A DNA stretch of 64,000 nt, taken from contig NZ_CP088953.1 in the NCBI RefSeq assembly GCF_021165935.1, positions 1,369,001 to 1,433,000 on the forward strand, in the 5' to 3' direction. The notes under the pieces are model-generated. The model was not told the origin of the DNA. It was given only the letters and a program-made list of their open reading frames with translations, and did no database searches. Made by a program: the position numbers and the translations under genes. Within the stretch, counting starts at the first letter, position 1, and every line of letters begins with the position of its first letter. This document shows positions 51,507 through 60,288 of this stretch, piece by piece. The DNA comes from Microbulbifer elongatus (GTDB taxonomy: Bacteria; Pseudomonadota; Gammaproteobacteria; Pseudomonadales; Cellvibrionaceae).

Positions 51507-51629
51507 ATTTTAGGCGGTCTGCTGTACGGGTGAATCTGTTTGCTGGCAGGTGATACCGATGCCACGGCGTGACATCGGTAAATCAGTGAAGGGATTTTTA
51601 AAGGGTGGGATAGCTGTTGGCGAGAGCCG

Positions 51630-52940
51630 TCAGTGCATCTTCAGACGCGGTTTTACGAACCGGTTCGCCTGGCCGATCACATACAGCAACATCGCCTTGG
51701 GCCAGCCGTGCAGCGCGGCCAGGTGCATCCGGTAGAGAGAGCGGTAGGCGAGCCCGGCGAGGCGGCCCTCGATGGTGAGACTGCCCTTGACCAGTCCACC
51801 CATCAGATTGCCCACCGCATCAAACTTCGACAGGGACACCAGTGAGCCGTGGTCCTTGTAGGTGAACGGCTCCAGTTCAGCTTCGGGGTTTTCAATCAAT
51901 CGAATCAGGTTGGCGCTGGCGGTCTTGGCCATCTGCTGGGCGGACTGTGCCCTTGGCGGCACCCGTACGCCGTTGCTGTCTTCGCAACCGGCACAGTCGC
52001 CCAGGGCAAAAATCGCTGGATCATTCTTGCTGCGCAGGGTGGTTTCCACTTCAATCTGGTTGCGCGGGTTGACCGCGAGGCCGTCCAGCTGCTGAAGAAA
52101 ATCCGGGGCTTTTACCCCCGCCGCCCATACCCGAATGGCTGCGGGAATTTCCTCGCCCTCTTTGGTGATAAAACCGGCCTGCGTCGCCTCTGCAACCTGG
52201 GTACTGGTGAGTACACGCACTCCGATTTTTGTCAGCTCCTTTTGCGAACTGTTGCCGAGGCGCTGCGGAAGTGCCGGAAGCAGGTGTGGGCCCGCTTCGA
52301 TCAGGGTCACCTTGAGATCGCCGTTTTTGATACGCCCGTAGTGGCCCATCTCGTGCACGGCGTCCACCAGTTCCGCTGCCAGTTCGACCCCGGTCGCGCC
52401 CCCGCCCACGATGGCGATATGCACGGACTCTGTCACTCGACTTTCCAGCTGCAGAAACTGATCCAGCAGACGAGTATGAAATTTCTGTGCCTGTTCGGCA
52501 CTGTCGAGGAACTGGCAGCAGTCGCGCACCCCGGGGGTGTGGAAGTCGTTGCTCTGGCTGCCGAGGGCAAACACTAGGTAGTCGTATTCGAGCTTGCGCG
52601 CAGGTACCAGCGGGGTGCCGTCCTCACTGCAGACCTCTGCCAGCTCAACGGTTTTGTTTTCCCGGTCCAGCCCCTGCAGGCTGCCCAGTTCAAACTGAAA
52701 GCCATTGGCGCGGGCGTGTACCTGATAATTGAGTGCGTCGAGGCTGGAGTCCAGCGCGCCGGTGGCGACCTGGTGCAGCAGGGGTTTCCAGATATGGGTG
52801 CGGTTCTTATCGACCAGCGTAATCTGGGCCGCGGGAGACTTGTTCTGGCGACGAAAGCGCCCGAAGGAAAAGTGGCGTCCGAGGCTGGTGGCCAACTGCA
52901 GGCCACCGGCACCACCACCGATAATAACGATTTTTTTCAT
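51630..52940 (-). CDS. ndh: Type II NADH:quinone oxidoreductase-like FAD enzyme
   Basis: A 436-residue flavoprotein of the NDH-2 family. The N-terminal Rossmann motif is KKIVIIGGGAGGLQLATSLG. The NDH-2 block KNRTHIWKPLLHQVATGALD and the second nucleotide-binding motif HIAIVGGGATGVELAAEL (for NADH) are present, as is the FAD-contact IFALGDCAGCED. The C-terminus has amphipathic basic helices suitable for membrane attachment (RSLYRMHLAALHGWPKAMLL). It passes electrons from NADH to quinone without pumping protons. It is a single gene, separated by 217 bases from the next flavoprotein gene upstream. Confidence 0.9.
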   Translation of the reverse strand: MKKIVIIGGGAGGLQLATSLGRHFSFGRFRRQNKSPAAQITLVDKNRTHIWKPLLHQVATGALDSSLDALNYQVHARANGFQFELGSLQGLDRENKTVELAEVCSEDGTPLVPARKLEYDYLVFALGSQSNDFHTPGVRDCCQFLDSAEQAQKFHTRLLDQFLQLESRVTESVHIAIVGGGATGVELAAELVDAVHEMGHYGRIKNGDLKVTLIEAGPHLLPALPQRLGNSSQKELTKIGVRVLTSTQVAEATQAGFITKEGEEIPAAIRVWAAGVKAPDFLQQLDGLAVNPRNQIEVETTLRSKNDPAIFALGDCAGCEDSNGVRVPPRAQSAQQMAKTASANLIRLIENPEAELEPFTYKDHGSLVSLSKFDAVGNLMGGLVKGSLTIEGRLAGLAYRSLYRMHLAALHGWPKAMLLYVIGQANRFVKPRLKMH

Positions 52941-53157
52941 AACAGAGTTTCCTGTAGAGCTTAAAAGTAATTCGGCTCTTCCCAGTACTCTGTGGGACCC
53001 ATTTGTTCTTGTTCCGGTTTCCCGGGATTTTATGCCGCCAGTATTGCCGCCGTACCGGCGTTTGGCAATCGTTAAATGGTTACATCAGAAATGGTTGCCA
53101 GTGGTTGCCGTGTCGCTTTTCCGCGGGGCATTTATTTCTCCCTCGCAGACATTGGTC

Positions 53158-54369
53158 CTAAGCCGATGGCTCATTTTCTACCGGTGTGGCATTGGCCGTG
53201 GCCGCCGTGCTGGTGTCGCTGATATTTTCACTCGCCGGCAGTGGGAGCTGGTTGATGCGCTGAACAAAGCGCCGTTCCAGATACGATTTCCAGCGCGCGA
53301 AGGCGGGCCCCGCAGCGGCCAGTGCGCCACAGGTGGCGATTGCCTGGGTGGGGCCGCAGGCCAGCAGCCGTGACCAGCGGCGCTGAGGGCGATAAGGTGT
53401 CAGGGGTTCTGCCTGCAGTGCGGCGCGCAGGTTATCGTACAGCAGGCTACCCTGGTTGCGCGCTTCCGCCGCAGACTTGGGGTATGGCTGGAGTCCACTC
53501 ACCACATCCCCGGCGGCAAAAATATGCGGGTGGCTGCGGGCGCGCAGGTATTTGTCGACCTGTATAAAGCCGCCATCATCTACCGCCAGGCCCGCCTGCG
53601 TCAGCCACGGTGGTGCGCTGGGTTCCGTGCACAGCAGCGCCTTGTCGATGGGGATAAATTGGCCGGCGTCACTGAAAATACCCCGAGCAGTAATTTCTGA
53701 AACCTGCCACCGGGTGTGGAGCCTGATCTTCAGCCTTGCCAATTCCCGTGCCGCCAGTCGGCGCGCCAACAGCGGATACCCGGACGGAATTTTGTGGCCT
53801 GCCTGCACCAGGTGGATCTCTACCCGGCCACTGTAAACCGGCTCCTCCAGTGCTGATGCCATAGCCATGGCCAGTTCAAAACCACCGGCACCACCACCGA
53901 CAACCCCCAGCTTCATTGGGCGGTGCTCCCGTTGAATCTGTTGCTGAAGCTGTTCCCAGTAGCGGTAGAACTGGCCGATGGGTTTCACCGGAATCGCGTG
54001 TTCGGCACCGGGAATTTGATGGCAGGACGTGGCTCCCACCGCCAGTGACAGGTAGTCAAACGGGAGGTCGGCGCGCCCCAGAAGAGACACGCAGTTGCGC
54101 TCAAGATCGATATGGTGTGCACAGGCCTGAATAAAACGCGCCCCGGCGGCGCGACACAGGCGCGGCAGGTCGATATGAATCTCGCTGTGGGGGTAAAGGC
54201 CGGCGATCATTCCCGGCACCATGGGGGAGTATGCGCTCACGGTCTGTGGTGAAACCAGCGTGAGGCGCACACCCGCTGCGGGGGATTCGGCCCACCGCCG
54301 CAGTAGTTCCAAGTGTCCGTGACCGCCGCCGATCAATACCACGTCCTGACTGGGGGCTTGCTTGTGCAT
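53158..54369 (-). CDS. FAD-dependent pyridine nucleotide-disulfide oxidoreductase of the SelD-associated type
   Basis: A 403-residue flavoprotein. DVVLIGGGHGHLELLRRW and VSAYSPMVPGMIAGLYPHSE are characteristic of the oxidoreductase family often fused to, or next to, selenide water dikinase (SelD). The second Rossmann motif is KLGVVGGGAGGFELAMAMAS, and IFAAGDVVSG marks the FAD site. I use the ATG with complement at 54367-54369 because GGAAGGAATCC lies just upstream; an in-frame GTG at 54390 is weaker. No selD or selenocysteine genes are visible in the window, so this may be a stand-alone member, perhaps a quinone reductase like the adjacent NDH-2. Confidence 0.82.
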   Translation of the reverse strand: MHKQAPSQDVVLIGGGHGHLELLRRWAESPAAGVRLTLVSPQTVSAYSPMVPGMIAGLYPHSEIHIDLPRLCRAAGARFIQACAHHIDLERNCVSLLGRADLPFDYLSLAVGATSCHQIPGAEHAIPVKPIGQFYRYWEQLQQQIQREHRPMKLGVVGGGAGGFELAMAMASALEEPVYSGRVEIHLVQAGHKIPSGYPLLARRLAARELARLKIRLHTRWQVSEITARGIFSDAGQFIPIDKALLCTEPSAPPWLTQAGLAVDDGGFIQVDKYLRARSHPHIFAAGDVVSGLQPYPKSAAEARNQGSLLYDNLRAALQAEPLTPYRPQRRWSRLLACGPTQAIATCGALAAAGPAFARWKSYLERRFVQRINQLPLPASENISDTSTAATANATPVENEPSA

Positions 54370-54679
54370 GGATTCCTTCCGCACGCTCACCGCACACCTG
54401 TCCGGTGGCCGGTCTCGATGCCAATTTGAATGAAATATAAACAGTGTAATGCTGGCTGGTGGAATAGCACGTTTTGCCAGGGAGGAAAGGTGGTATTTGC
54501 TGCCAGAATTTTTGCGTCAACCCGACTTGTTTTTTTTCCGGCACCCGTGGCGGGAATAAATCGCAAGCATGTAGGGAGAGGCGACATCTGCAGGAGGCTT
54601 ACTGGTCTTTAATGTAGAGAGCCCGCAATTGCGCACCCGTCGCGAAGATTGCGCGAAATACACTGTTCGCTGAGCCTCG
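54370..54679. other. Divergent intergenic region before the DUF748 giant
   Basis: About 310 bases between divergent genes, moderately A/T-rich in the first half. It must hold both promoters; none is convincing by eye. Confidence 0.35.
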
Positions 54680-57600
54680 ATGTTTAATTCGTCACACGAT
54701 TCATCTCCGGTATCGCCCGCAGGGGACGCGCAACGCAGAGGCGTGCATCGCGTTATGTGGATTCTGGTGGCGATTCTGCTGGTGATCGCGGGGTTGAATT
54801 TCTTTCTGTCGATTTACTTGCCGGGCAAGGTGCAGCGATGGTTGCATCAGCATGGCCTGGAAGCCCAGATCCAGCATATGGATGTGTCTCTCCCCCGACT
54901 GCACGCCCACCTGCGCGGTGTAGAAGTGCGCAATGAGCACGAGCGGGGATTTCGCGTGCGCGAAGCGACTCTCGGGCTCAGCTGGTGGCACCTGCTGCGG
55001 GGCAAAATTCACGTAAAACTGGTAGAGCTCGACGGGGCCTATCTGGATATCGAGTCCACCCCGGGAAAGCGCGGCCGGGTGTGGGAAATTGGCGGCTGGT
55101 ACATGGCCGAGGGGGAAAAGAAGCCGAAAGACTGGCGTGTGGACCTCACGGCGGCCACGCTGCGCGACAGTGTGGTGTGCTATCAGCACAAGCCCCAGTG
55201 GAACAGCCCGAGCTGCGCACGTATTGGCAAGCTGGTACTGGACGATTTTTTTGTCGGCGGATTTCGTGAAGCGAGCGAGCCACTGAAATTCGATATCGGC
55301 GCCGCGGCGTTACAGGTGAACAACCTGCTGGCCTGGGATGAATTTGCCGGGCAGGTATCCCGTTACGGACTGAGTCACAGGGTTCAGGAGGTGGGGGAGG
55401 GCGATATGCAGAAGTCGCCGGAAGAGAATCCCACCCTCGCGCTGGTTGCCCTGCGCACGGAACAGATCCGCTTTGCCCGTCCCGGTAACGCATTGCGAAC
55501 CGAGACGGTGTCCGCACGCAAATTTGCCGGCTGTCCTCCCGATCGCTGGGCCGAAGCCATTCCGGCGCTGAGGCGTATCACCGGTCACTGCGGGATTGCA
55601 CGCCGCCTGCAGCTCAGGGGGGCCGCACTTTTTACCTTCGGCGCCACCTCGCACATCGCCTGGCATCGCCTCAGTGGCGAGGAGGTGCGACTGCGCTATC
55701 GCAACCGGCGTCACCCCAACTGGTATACCCAGACCATCGCCCTCAACAGTTTTGACTTCCAGCGCAAGGACAAGTCGCTGGATTGGCAAAGTGGCGGCGC
55801 CAGCGGCTTCTCCTGGTGTCCCAACGCCTGGCGCGAGGATGCCCACCACTATTGTCTGCGCGCGGGCACACTGAACCTGCCGCAGCCGACGGCCTTTGGC
55901 TGGCGAAACGGCTTTGCGGTGGAACTCGGCGAAGCCAGCCTGAGCGAGGGGCGACTGGTGGATATGGCGGCCGCGGCAGTGGATTCCCGTGCATTGACCG
56001 TCAACCAGTTACGTCTGGATTCTCTGGAATATCGCAACAACCGCCGTCAGCTGGCGTTGCAGCAGGTACGGTTGAACGTGGCAGAGGGGTGCATTCCGGG
56101 TCAGCTGATGGGTACTGCCGATCAGTGTGTGCGTCTGTCGCAACTGCAGATGGCAGAGAATTTCTCTGTGCAATTTCCCCGCAAGGTGGCGTCTAATGGC
56201 CGGCCGGCACAGTCATGGGCCCTGCACAGCGACGCCCTGGCCCTGGACAGTTTTCATATGGCACTCGAACGCTCGGGCGCCGGCGGCGGTCTCTCGCGGC
56301 TGCCGGATCAACGGATTGATCTGGTGGGCCTGGGATGGGCGCGGCTGAACCTCGCGCCGCAAGCGCGGGAATTTCTCGCCGAGGATTTTGCCCTCGACCT
56401 GCTCGCCGGCTGTCTGCCCGAGGGACTGTTGCCACAACGGCTGACCCCTCTGTGTGGTCGTCTGAATGCCCTCGAGGGCCAGGGTAATTTTGTACTGCGC
56501 ACAGTCGAAGACGCCGTGGCCCCGTCCTCTCCCTCGCCCTATCTCATCCTCGGCGAGCTTGCGCTGCAGAACCTGCTGCTGTCGGACCACCTCTCAACAG
56601 ACCCGGATCAACAGACGGGGCTTGCCCTCAGCGGGTTGCGGATTGGCCCGGGGCTCTTCCGCCGCAGTCGCGAGCAACTGGATCCCGGGGCCTATTTCGC
56701 TGCGGGAGAAGGACATTGGTGGGTGGTGGAGGAAGATGGCGCAGCCCTGGCGGGCGCTCCCGATGAGGAGGCGACCGCAGAAAAGGGCCAGCTTGCCCAG
56801 GCCGCGCCAGACTCGGTGGTGACGACCAGCACCGGTCAGGGCGGGGCGGGTGCCGGGGAGGCCATCGGCACGGCTGTTCGCCTGAACACCACCGAGCTGG
56901 AGTTGCAGCGGTTAGCGCTGCAACAACTGGACGGCTGCCTGCCCCTGGCCTGGCAGGTCCTGCTGGCGAATGGCACCGCAGAGCGACGCCCCGCCTGCTT
57001 TGATATCCACAATCTGCAGCAGCGGCAACCAATGCAACTGCGGCTGGACACGCAGCGTCCGCTCGCGGAAGCGCGCGAACCGGCGCGCGGTGCCTTGCGC
57101 CTCGGAGTAACAGCGGCGGCGCTGAGTGTCGACAGGATTGAGGTCGGGACTGCCGCGGGGGATGCCCTGCTGTACGTGGATCAGTTGCGTCTGCCCAAAG
57201 CCGAACTCAAATTTCAGTCTGCTCCCGCCCTGACACATCTGGATCTGCCGGGTGCCGCCCTGGATGCGGCCGCTTTCTGTGTGGACGACACCCGTTGTGT
57301 CCAGATTGAAACCCTGCGCACCGGAGAAACCTTTCTGCTGGACTATCGGCGTGACCATTTTCGTGCCGATCTGAATCAACTGGCGCTGGCGCGACTGTCG
57401 CTGACCGGCGGGGAAAACGATCTCACGGCGGAAGTGCGCGCGCTTTCCGGATTATCCATGGCGGTGAATCTACCCCGGGGTGCGCCGGCCAGTGCTGACT
57501 GGCAACTGGAAGCGCTGCAGGCCACCCGGCTGGACCTGTGCTGGCCGAGCGCGGACAACGCCGATGTGTTGTTGCCGCGCTGTGTGCGCGGTCGCGATCT

Positions 57601-60259
57601 GTCTTCCGATGGTCGCGGCCTGCTGGTGGAGCAACTGGCGCTGTACCGGACCTTGCCACCGGCACCGTCAACAGCGGCGGGCGGTGATCCCGCGCAACTC
57701 GAGTTGAAGCGATTGCGCGTTGGTGGAATCGGTATGGTGCAGCCTGATGCGGGGCATCCGGTGATGCTGAACCTGCGTGATGTCCAGCTGGATTCCGCAT
57801 CTGGTTGTGGCCCGGAGATATGGTTTGCTCCGGCACGCCGGCGCGGTGAGGCGGCTGGCCGGTGGGGCGGGTGCCTGGCCTTGGGGAATTTGCAGCTTGC
57901 CGGGAACAACCACATCGCCCTGGGGCAGGGGCAAGACAATATTGCGGCCGATATTCTGGACCTGGGGCCGATGCGGGCGGAAGATCTGAGCCTGCGCGCC
58001 TCCCGGGACCAGACTCCCAAGCTGCAGCTGGCGCGCCTGCAGTGGCAGCGTCTGCGCTGGCCCGGCGGCGAGCGAGCGCAGGTGCAGGACCTGGTTGCGG
58101 AAGCCTTTTACGGTTGTATTCCGAACCAGCAGGGCTCGGTGGACCTTAGCCAGAACCCGCCCTGTGTGACGCTGGGTAAAGTGCAGATCTCCGGCAACCA
58201 GCGCCTGCAGCTTGAGCGCGGAACCCAGGAGGGCAGTGAGCAGGCATTCCGTTCCACCGGGCGTATCGTCGCGGAAGATTTCGTGTTTCTTGAGGGAGAC
58301 CGCAAGCGCATGGGCTTTGCACGGCTCGACGTGCGCGATCTGGTTTTTTCTCCGCAGGCCTTCTCGCTGAGAGATGGTGACATGAGCGGTATTCACGGTT
58401 GCCTGAAACCGGTGCGCTGGGGAGAAAACCCGCTCACTCCCTGTTTTGATATTGAGAAGGTGACCGTCGCCAGCGAACACCGTGTCATTCTCAGCCAGTT
58501 TGGCAGCGGTATTCCCCAGCGCTATTTCCGCAATATCCAGGTGGATGGAATACGGCTGTTTCACGGTCGCGGAAACGGTGAGCCGGTAGGCGGGTCTGCC
58601 CCGTATCTGCAGGCCGAGTCCCTGCGCGCGGATGAGCTGGGGTTTGGCAGCCGCCAGCTGGTAGGCCGGAAGCTGCTGGCCAGTAATATACGGGGCTGCG
58701 TGCCGCCGGGGTTTATTCCCGCTGTGCGTTATTGTCTGGATCTTCAGCGACTGGAGACCACCGGCGTGTTCAATTTTGGTGAGCGCAGCCTGCAACTGGA
58801 GCTGGCGCAGCTCGCCATGCTTACGCTGAACGACGTAAAGGGTGAACAGTTACTGGAGACCGAATTTGCCGAAGCGCGGGAACTGACGGTGACCAGAAAC
58901 CAGGTGCGGCTGCTGCACGCCGAGGTGGCGGACAGCAGACTGTTCCGGCGCGATCCCCGCGCCCAGGAGTTCGCGAATCACCCGTGGAATACGGAAGTGC
59001 AGTTATTGCGGGTTTCTCAATTCGAGTACACCCCGCATGAGAATATTCTCAGCATCGATACCATCGATCTACTCAAGCCACGCAGCATTCTGGCGCGCGG
59101 CCCGGGGGGCGACCTCGGTTCCTGGGAGCGCTTTAGCGACAACGACACGTCAGGGGAAACCGCGCACTCAACGCGTGGACGACTGGCGCGGGAAGCCAAC
59201 CGGTTTCGCTATCGCGTGCGCCAGTTTTATGTGGACCAGGGCCGGTTTCTATGGCTCGATCGCAGCGAAACCTACGATGCCAAGTTGCCGGTGCGGCGGA
59301 TCAATCTGCTGTTGCAGGGCATGAGCAACTATCCCCAGGACCCTCCCGCGCTACTCGTGTTTAACGCCCGCCCGGGTGGCTTCAGTGAGATGCACCTGGC
59401 CGGTCACGTCAACCTGCTCGAAAGCAGCCAATGGGATGCCAGTCTTCTCGGGTATGTGGAAGGTGCCAATCTGATTCCCGCCACCCCCTATATTGCGCGA
59501 CTGCTGGGTTACAAGATTCTACAGGGGCAGCTGGATGCGGAAGTGAATATTGCCATCGACGATAACCAGGTCGATGCGCTGGCGAAGATGGAGCTGGAGA
59601 AAATAAAAGTCCGCAGGGTACGGGATACCGATCATCTGCAGGTGAAAAAAAGTTTCATCCCCCTGAGCCTGGCGCTGGCACTATTGAAAGACGGCGATGG
59701 TGATGTGCGTTTTGATATGCCGGTGACCGGCGAGCTCTACGATCCTGAATTCAATTTCAGTTTTATTTTCAGCGAGTTGCTGCAGCGGGCGATTCTGGAG
59801 TCGCTGTTTGCCTATTTCACCCCGGTGGGCTTTTACAGTCTCGCGAAGCTGGCATGGGCACGATTCCGCGCCGTGCAATTTGATGACGTTGAATTTACGC
59901 CGGGGAACCATACCCTGAGTGCCCAGGCGAAAATGGAACTGAACGGGATGGTGGAGGCGATGCGCGACAACCCCAATGCGCGCCCCGGTATTTGCGGCGT
60001 CTCAACGACGCAGGATTTTTCCATCCTCTTCCCCCACGAAACGATGGCCATGCACGGAGACAGAGCGCAGCGCAAAGAGTATTTCCGCGACCCGCCGCGG
60101 GGTATGCGCGAGGAACTTTTGCGCCTTGCCAATCGTCGTAGTCGCCAGGTACAGAAATTTCTAATTGACGCCGGACTGGATCAGGAAGATTTCATTCAGT
60201 GTGCGCCGGACTATATTGGTACCGACAGGGGCGCACCGCGGGTGGAATTCTCCAACTGA
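54680..60259 (+). CDS. Giant AsmA-like/DUF748 envelope protein with twelve cysteine pairs
   Basis: An 1859-residue protein anchored by one N-terminal helix (about 24-46) with the rest in the periplasm. After an AsmA-like start (LPGKVQRWLHQHGLEAQIQH), residues about 150-1360 contain twelve cysteine pairs at nearly even spacing: 167/179, 285/304, 380/392, 471/483, 578/592, 753/773, 867/873, 954/968, 1043/1065, 1146/1162, 1241/1255 and 1340/1352. Many read GC(I/L/V)P...C followed by a beta strand. The C-terminal part carries the DUF748 block SLALALLKDGDGDVRFDMPV and GELYDPEFNFSF, and ends with an OmpA-like helical tail. AsmA/TamB/YhdP-type proteins are thought to bridge the two membranes for phospholipid transport. 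The cysteine pairs are probably disulfides. Its length is unusual for DUF748. Confidence 0.78.
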   Translation: MFNSSHDSSPVSPAGDAQRRGVHRVMWILVAILLVIAGLNFFLSIYLPGKVQRWLHQHGLEAQIQHMDVSLPRLHAHLRGVEVRNEHERGFRVREATLGLSWWHLLRGKIHVKLVELDGAYLDIESTPGKRGRVWEIGGWYMAEGEKKPKDWRVDLTAATLRDSVVCYQHKPQWNSPSCARIGKLVLDDFFVGGFREASEPLKFDIGAAALQVNNLLAWDEFAGQVSRYGLSHRVQEVGEGDMQKSPEENPTLALVALRTEQIRFARPGNALRTETVSARKFAGCPPDRWAEAIPALRRITGHCGIARRLQLRGAALFTFGATSHIAWHRLSGEEVRLRYRNRRHPNWYTQTIALNSFDFQRKDKSLDWQSGGASGFSWCPNAWREDAHHYCLRAGTLNLPQPTAFGWRNGFAVELGEASLSEGRLVDMAAAAVDSRALTVNQLRLDSLEYRNNRRQLALQQVRLNVAEGCIPGQLMGTADQCVRLSQLQMAENFSVQFPRKVASNGRPAQSWALHSDALALDSFHMALERSGAGGGLSRLPDQRIDLVGLGWARLNLAPQAREFLAEDFALDLLAGCLPEGLLPQRLTPLCGRLNALEGQGNFVLRTVEDAVAPSSPSPYLILGELALQNLLLSDHLSTDPDQQTGLALSGLRIGPGLFRRSREQLDPGAYFAAGEGHWWVVEEDGAALAGAPDEEATAEKGQLAQAAPDSVVTTSTGQGGAGAGEAIGTAVRLNTTELELQRLALQQLDGCLPLAWQVLLANGTAERRPACFDIHNLQQRQPMQLRLDTQRPLAEAREPARGALRLGVTAAALSVDRIEVGTAAGDALLYVDQLRLPKAELKFQSAPALTHLDLPGAALDAAAFCVDDTRCVQIETLRTGETFLLDYRRDHFRADLNQLALARLSLTGGENDLTAEVRALSGLSMAVNLPRGAPASADWQLEALQATRLDLCWPSADNADVLLPRCVRGRDLSSDGRGLLVEQLALYRTLPPAPSTAAGGDPAQLELKRLRVGGIGMVQPDAGHPVMLNLRDVQLDSASGCGPEIWFAPARRRGEAAGRWGGCLALGNLQLAGNNHIALGQGQDNIAADILDLGPMRAEDLSLRASRDQTPKLQLARLQWQRLRWPGGERAQVQDLVAEAFYGCIPNQQGSVDLSQNPPCVTLGKVQISGNQRLQLERGTQEGSEQAFRSTGRIVAEDFVFLEGDRKRMGFARLDVRDLVFSPQAFSLRDGDMSGIHGCLKPVRWGENPLTPCFDIEKVTVASEHRVILSQFGSGIPQRYFRNIQVDGIRLFHGRGNGEPVGGSAPYLQAESLRADELGFGSRQLVGRKLLASNIRGCVPPGFIPAVRYCLDLQRLETTGVFNFGERSLQLELAQLAMLTLNDVKGEQLLETEFAEARELTVTRNQVRLLHAEVADSRLFRRDPRAQEFANHPWNTEVQLLRVSQFEYTPHENILSIDTIDLLKPRSILARGPGGDLGSWERFSDNDTSGETAHSTRGRLAREANRFRYRVRQFYVDQGRFLWLDRSETYDAKLPVRRINLLLQGMSNYPQDPPALLVFNARPGGFSEMHLAGHVNLLESSQWDASLLGYVEGANLIPATPYIARLLGYKILQGQLDAEVNIAIDDNQVDALAKMELEKIKVRRVRDTDHLQVKKSFIPLSLALALLKDGDGDVRFDMPVTGELYDPEFNFSFIFSELLQRAILESLFAYFTPVGFYSLAKLAWARFRAVQFDDVEFTPGNHTLSAQAKMELNGMVEAMRDNPNARPGICGVSTTQDFSILFPHETMAMHGDRAQRKEYFRDPPRGMREELLRLANRRSRQVQKFLIDAGLDQEDFIQCAPDYIGTDRGAPRVEFSN

Positions 60260-60288
60260 TCGCCCATCCAACCTCAAAGGAGCAGGGA

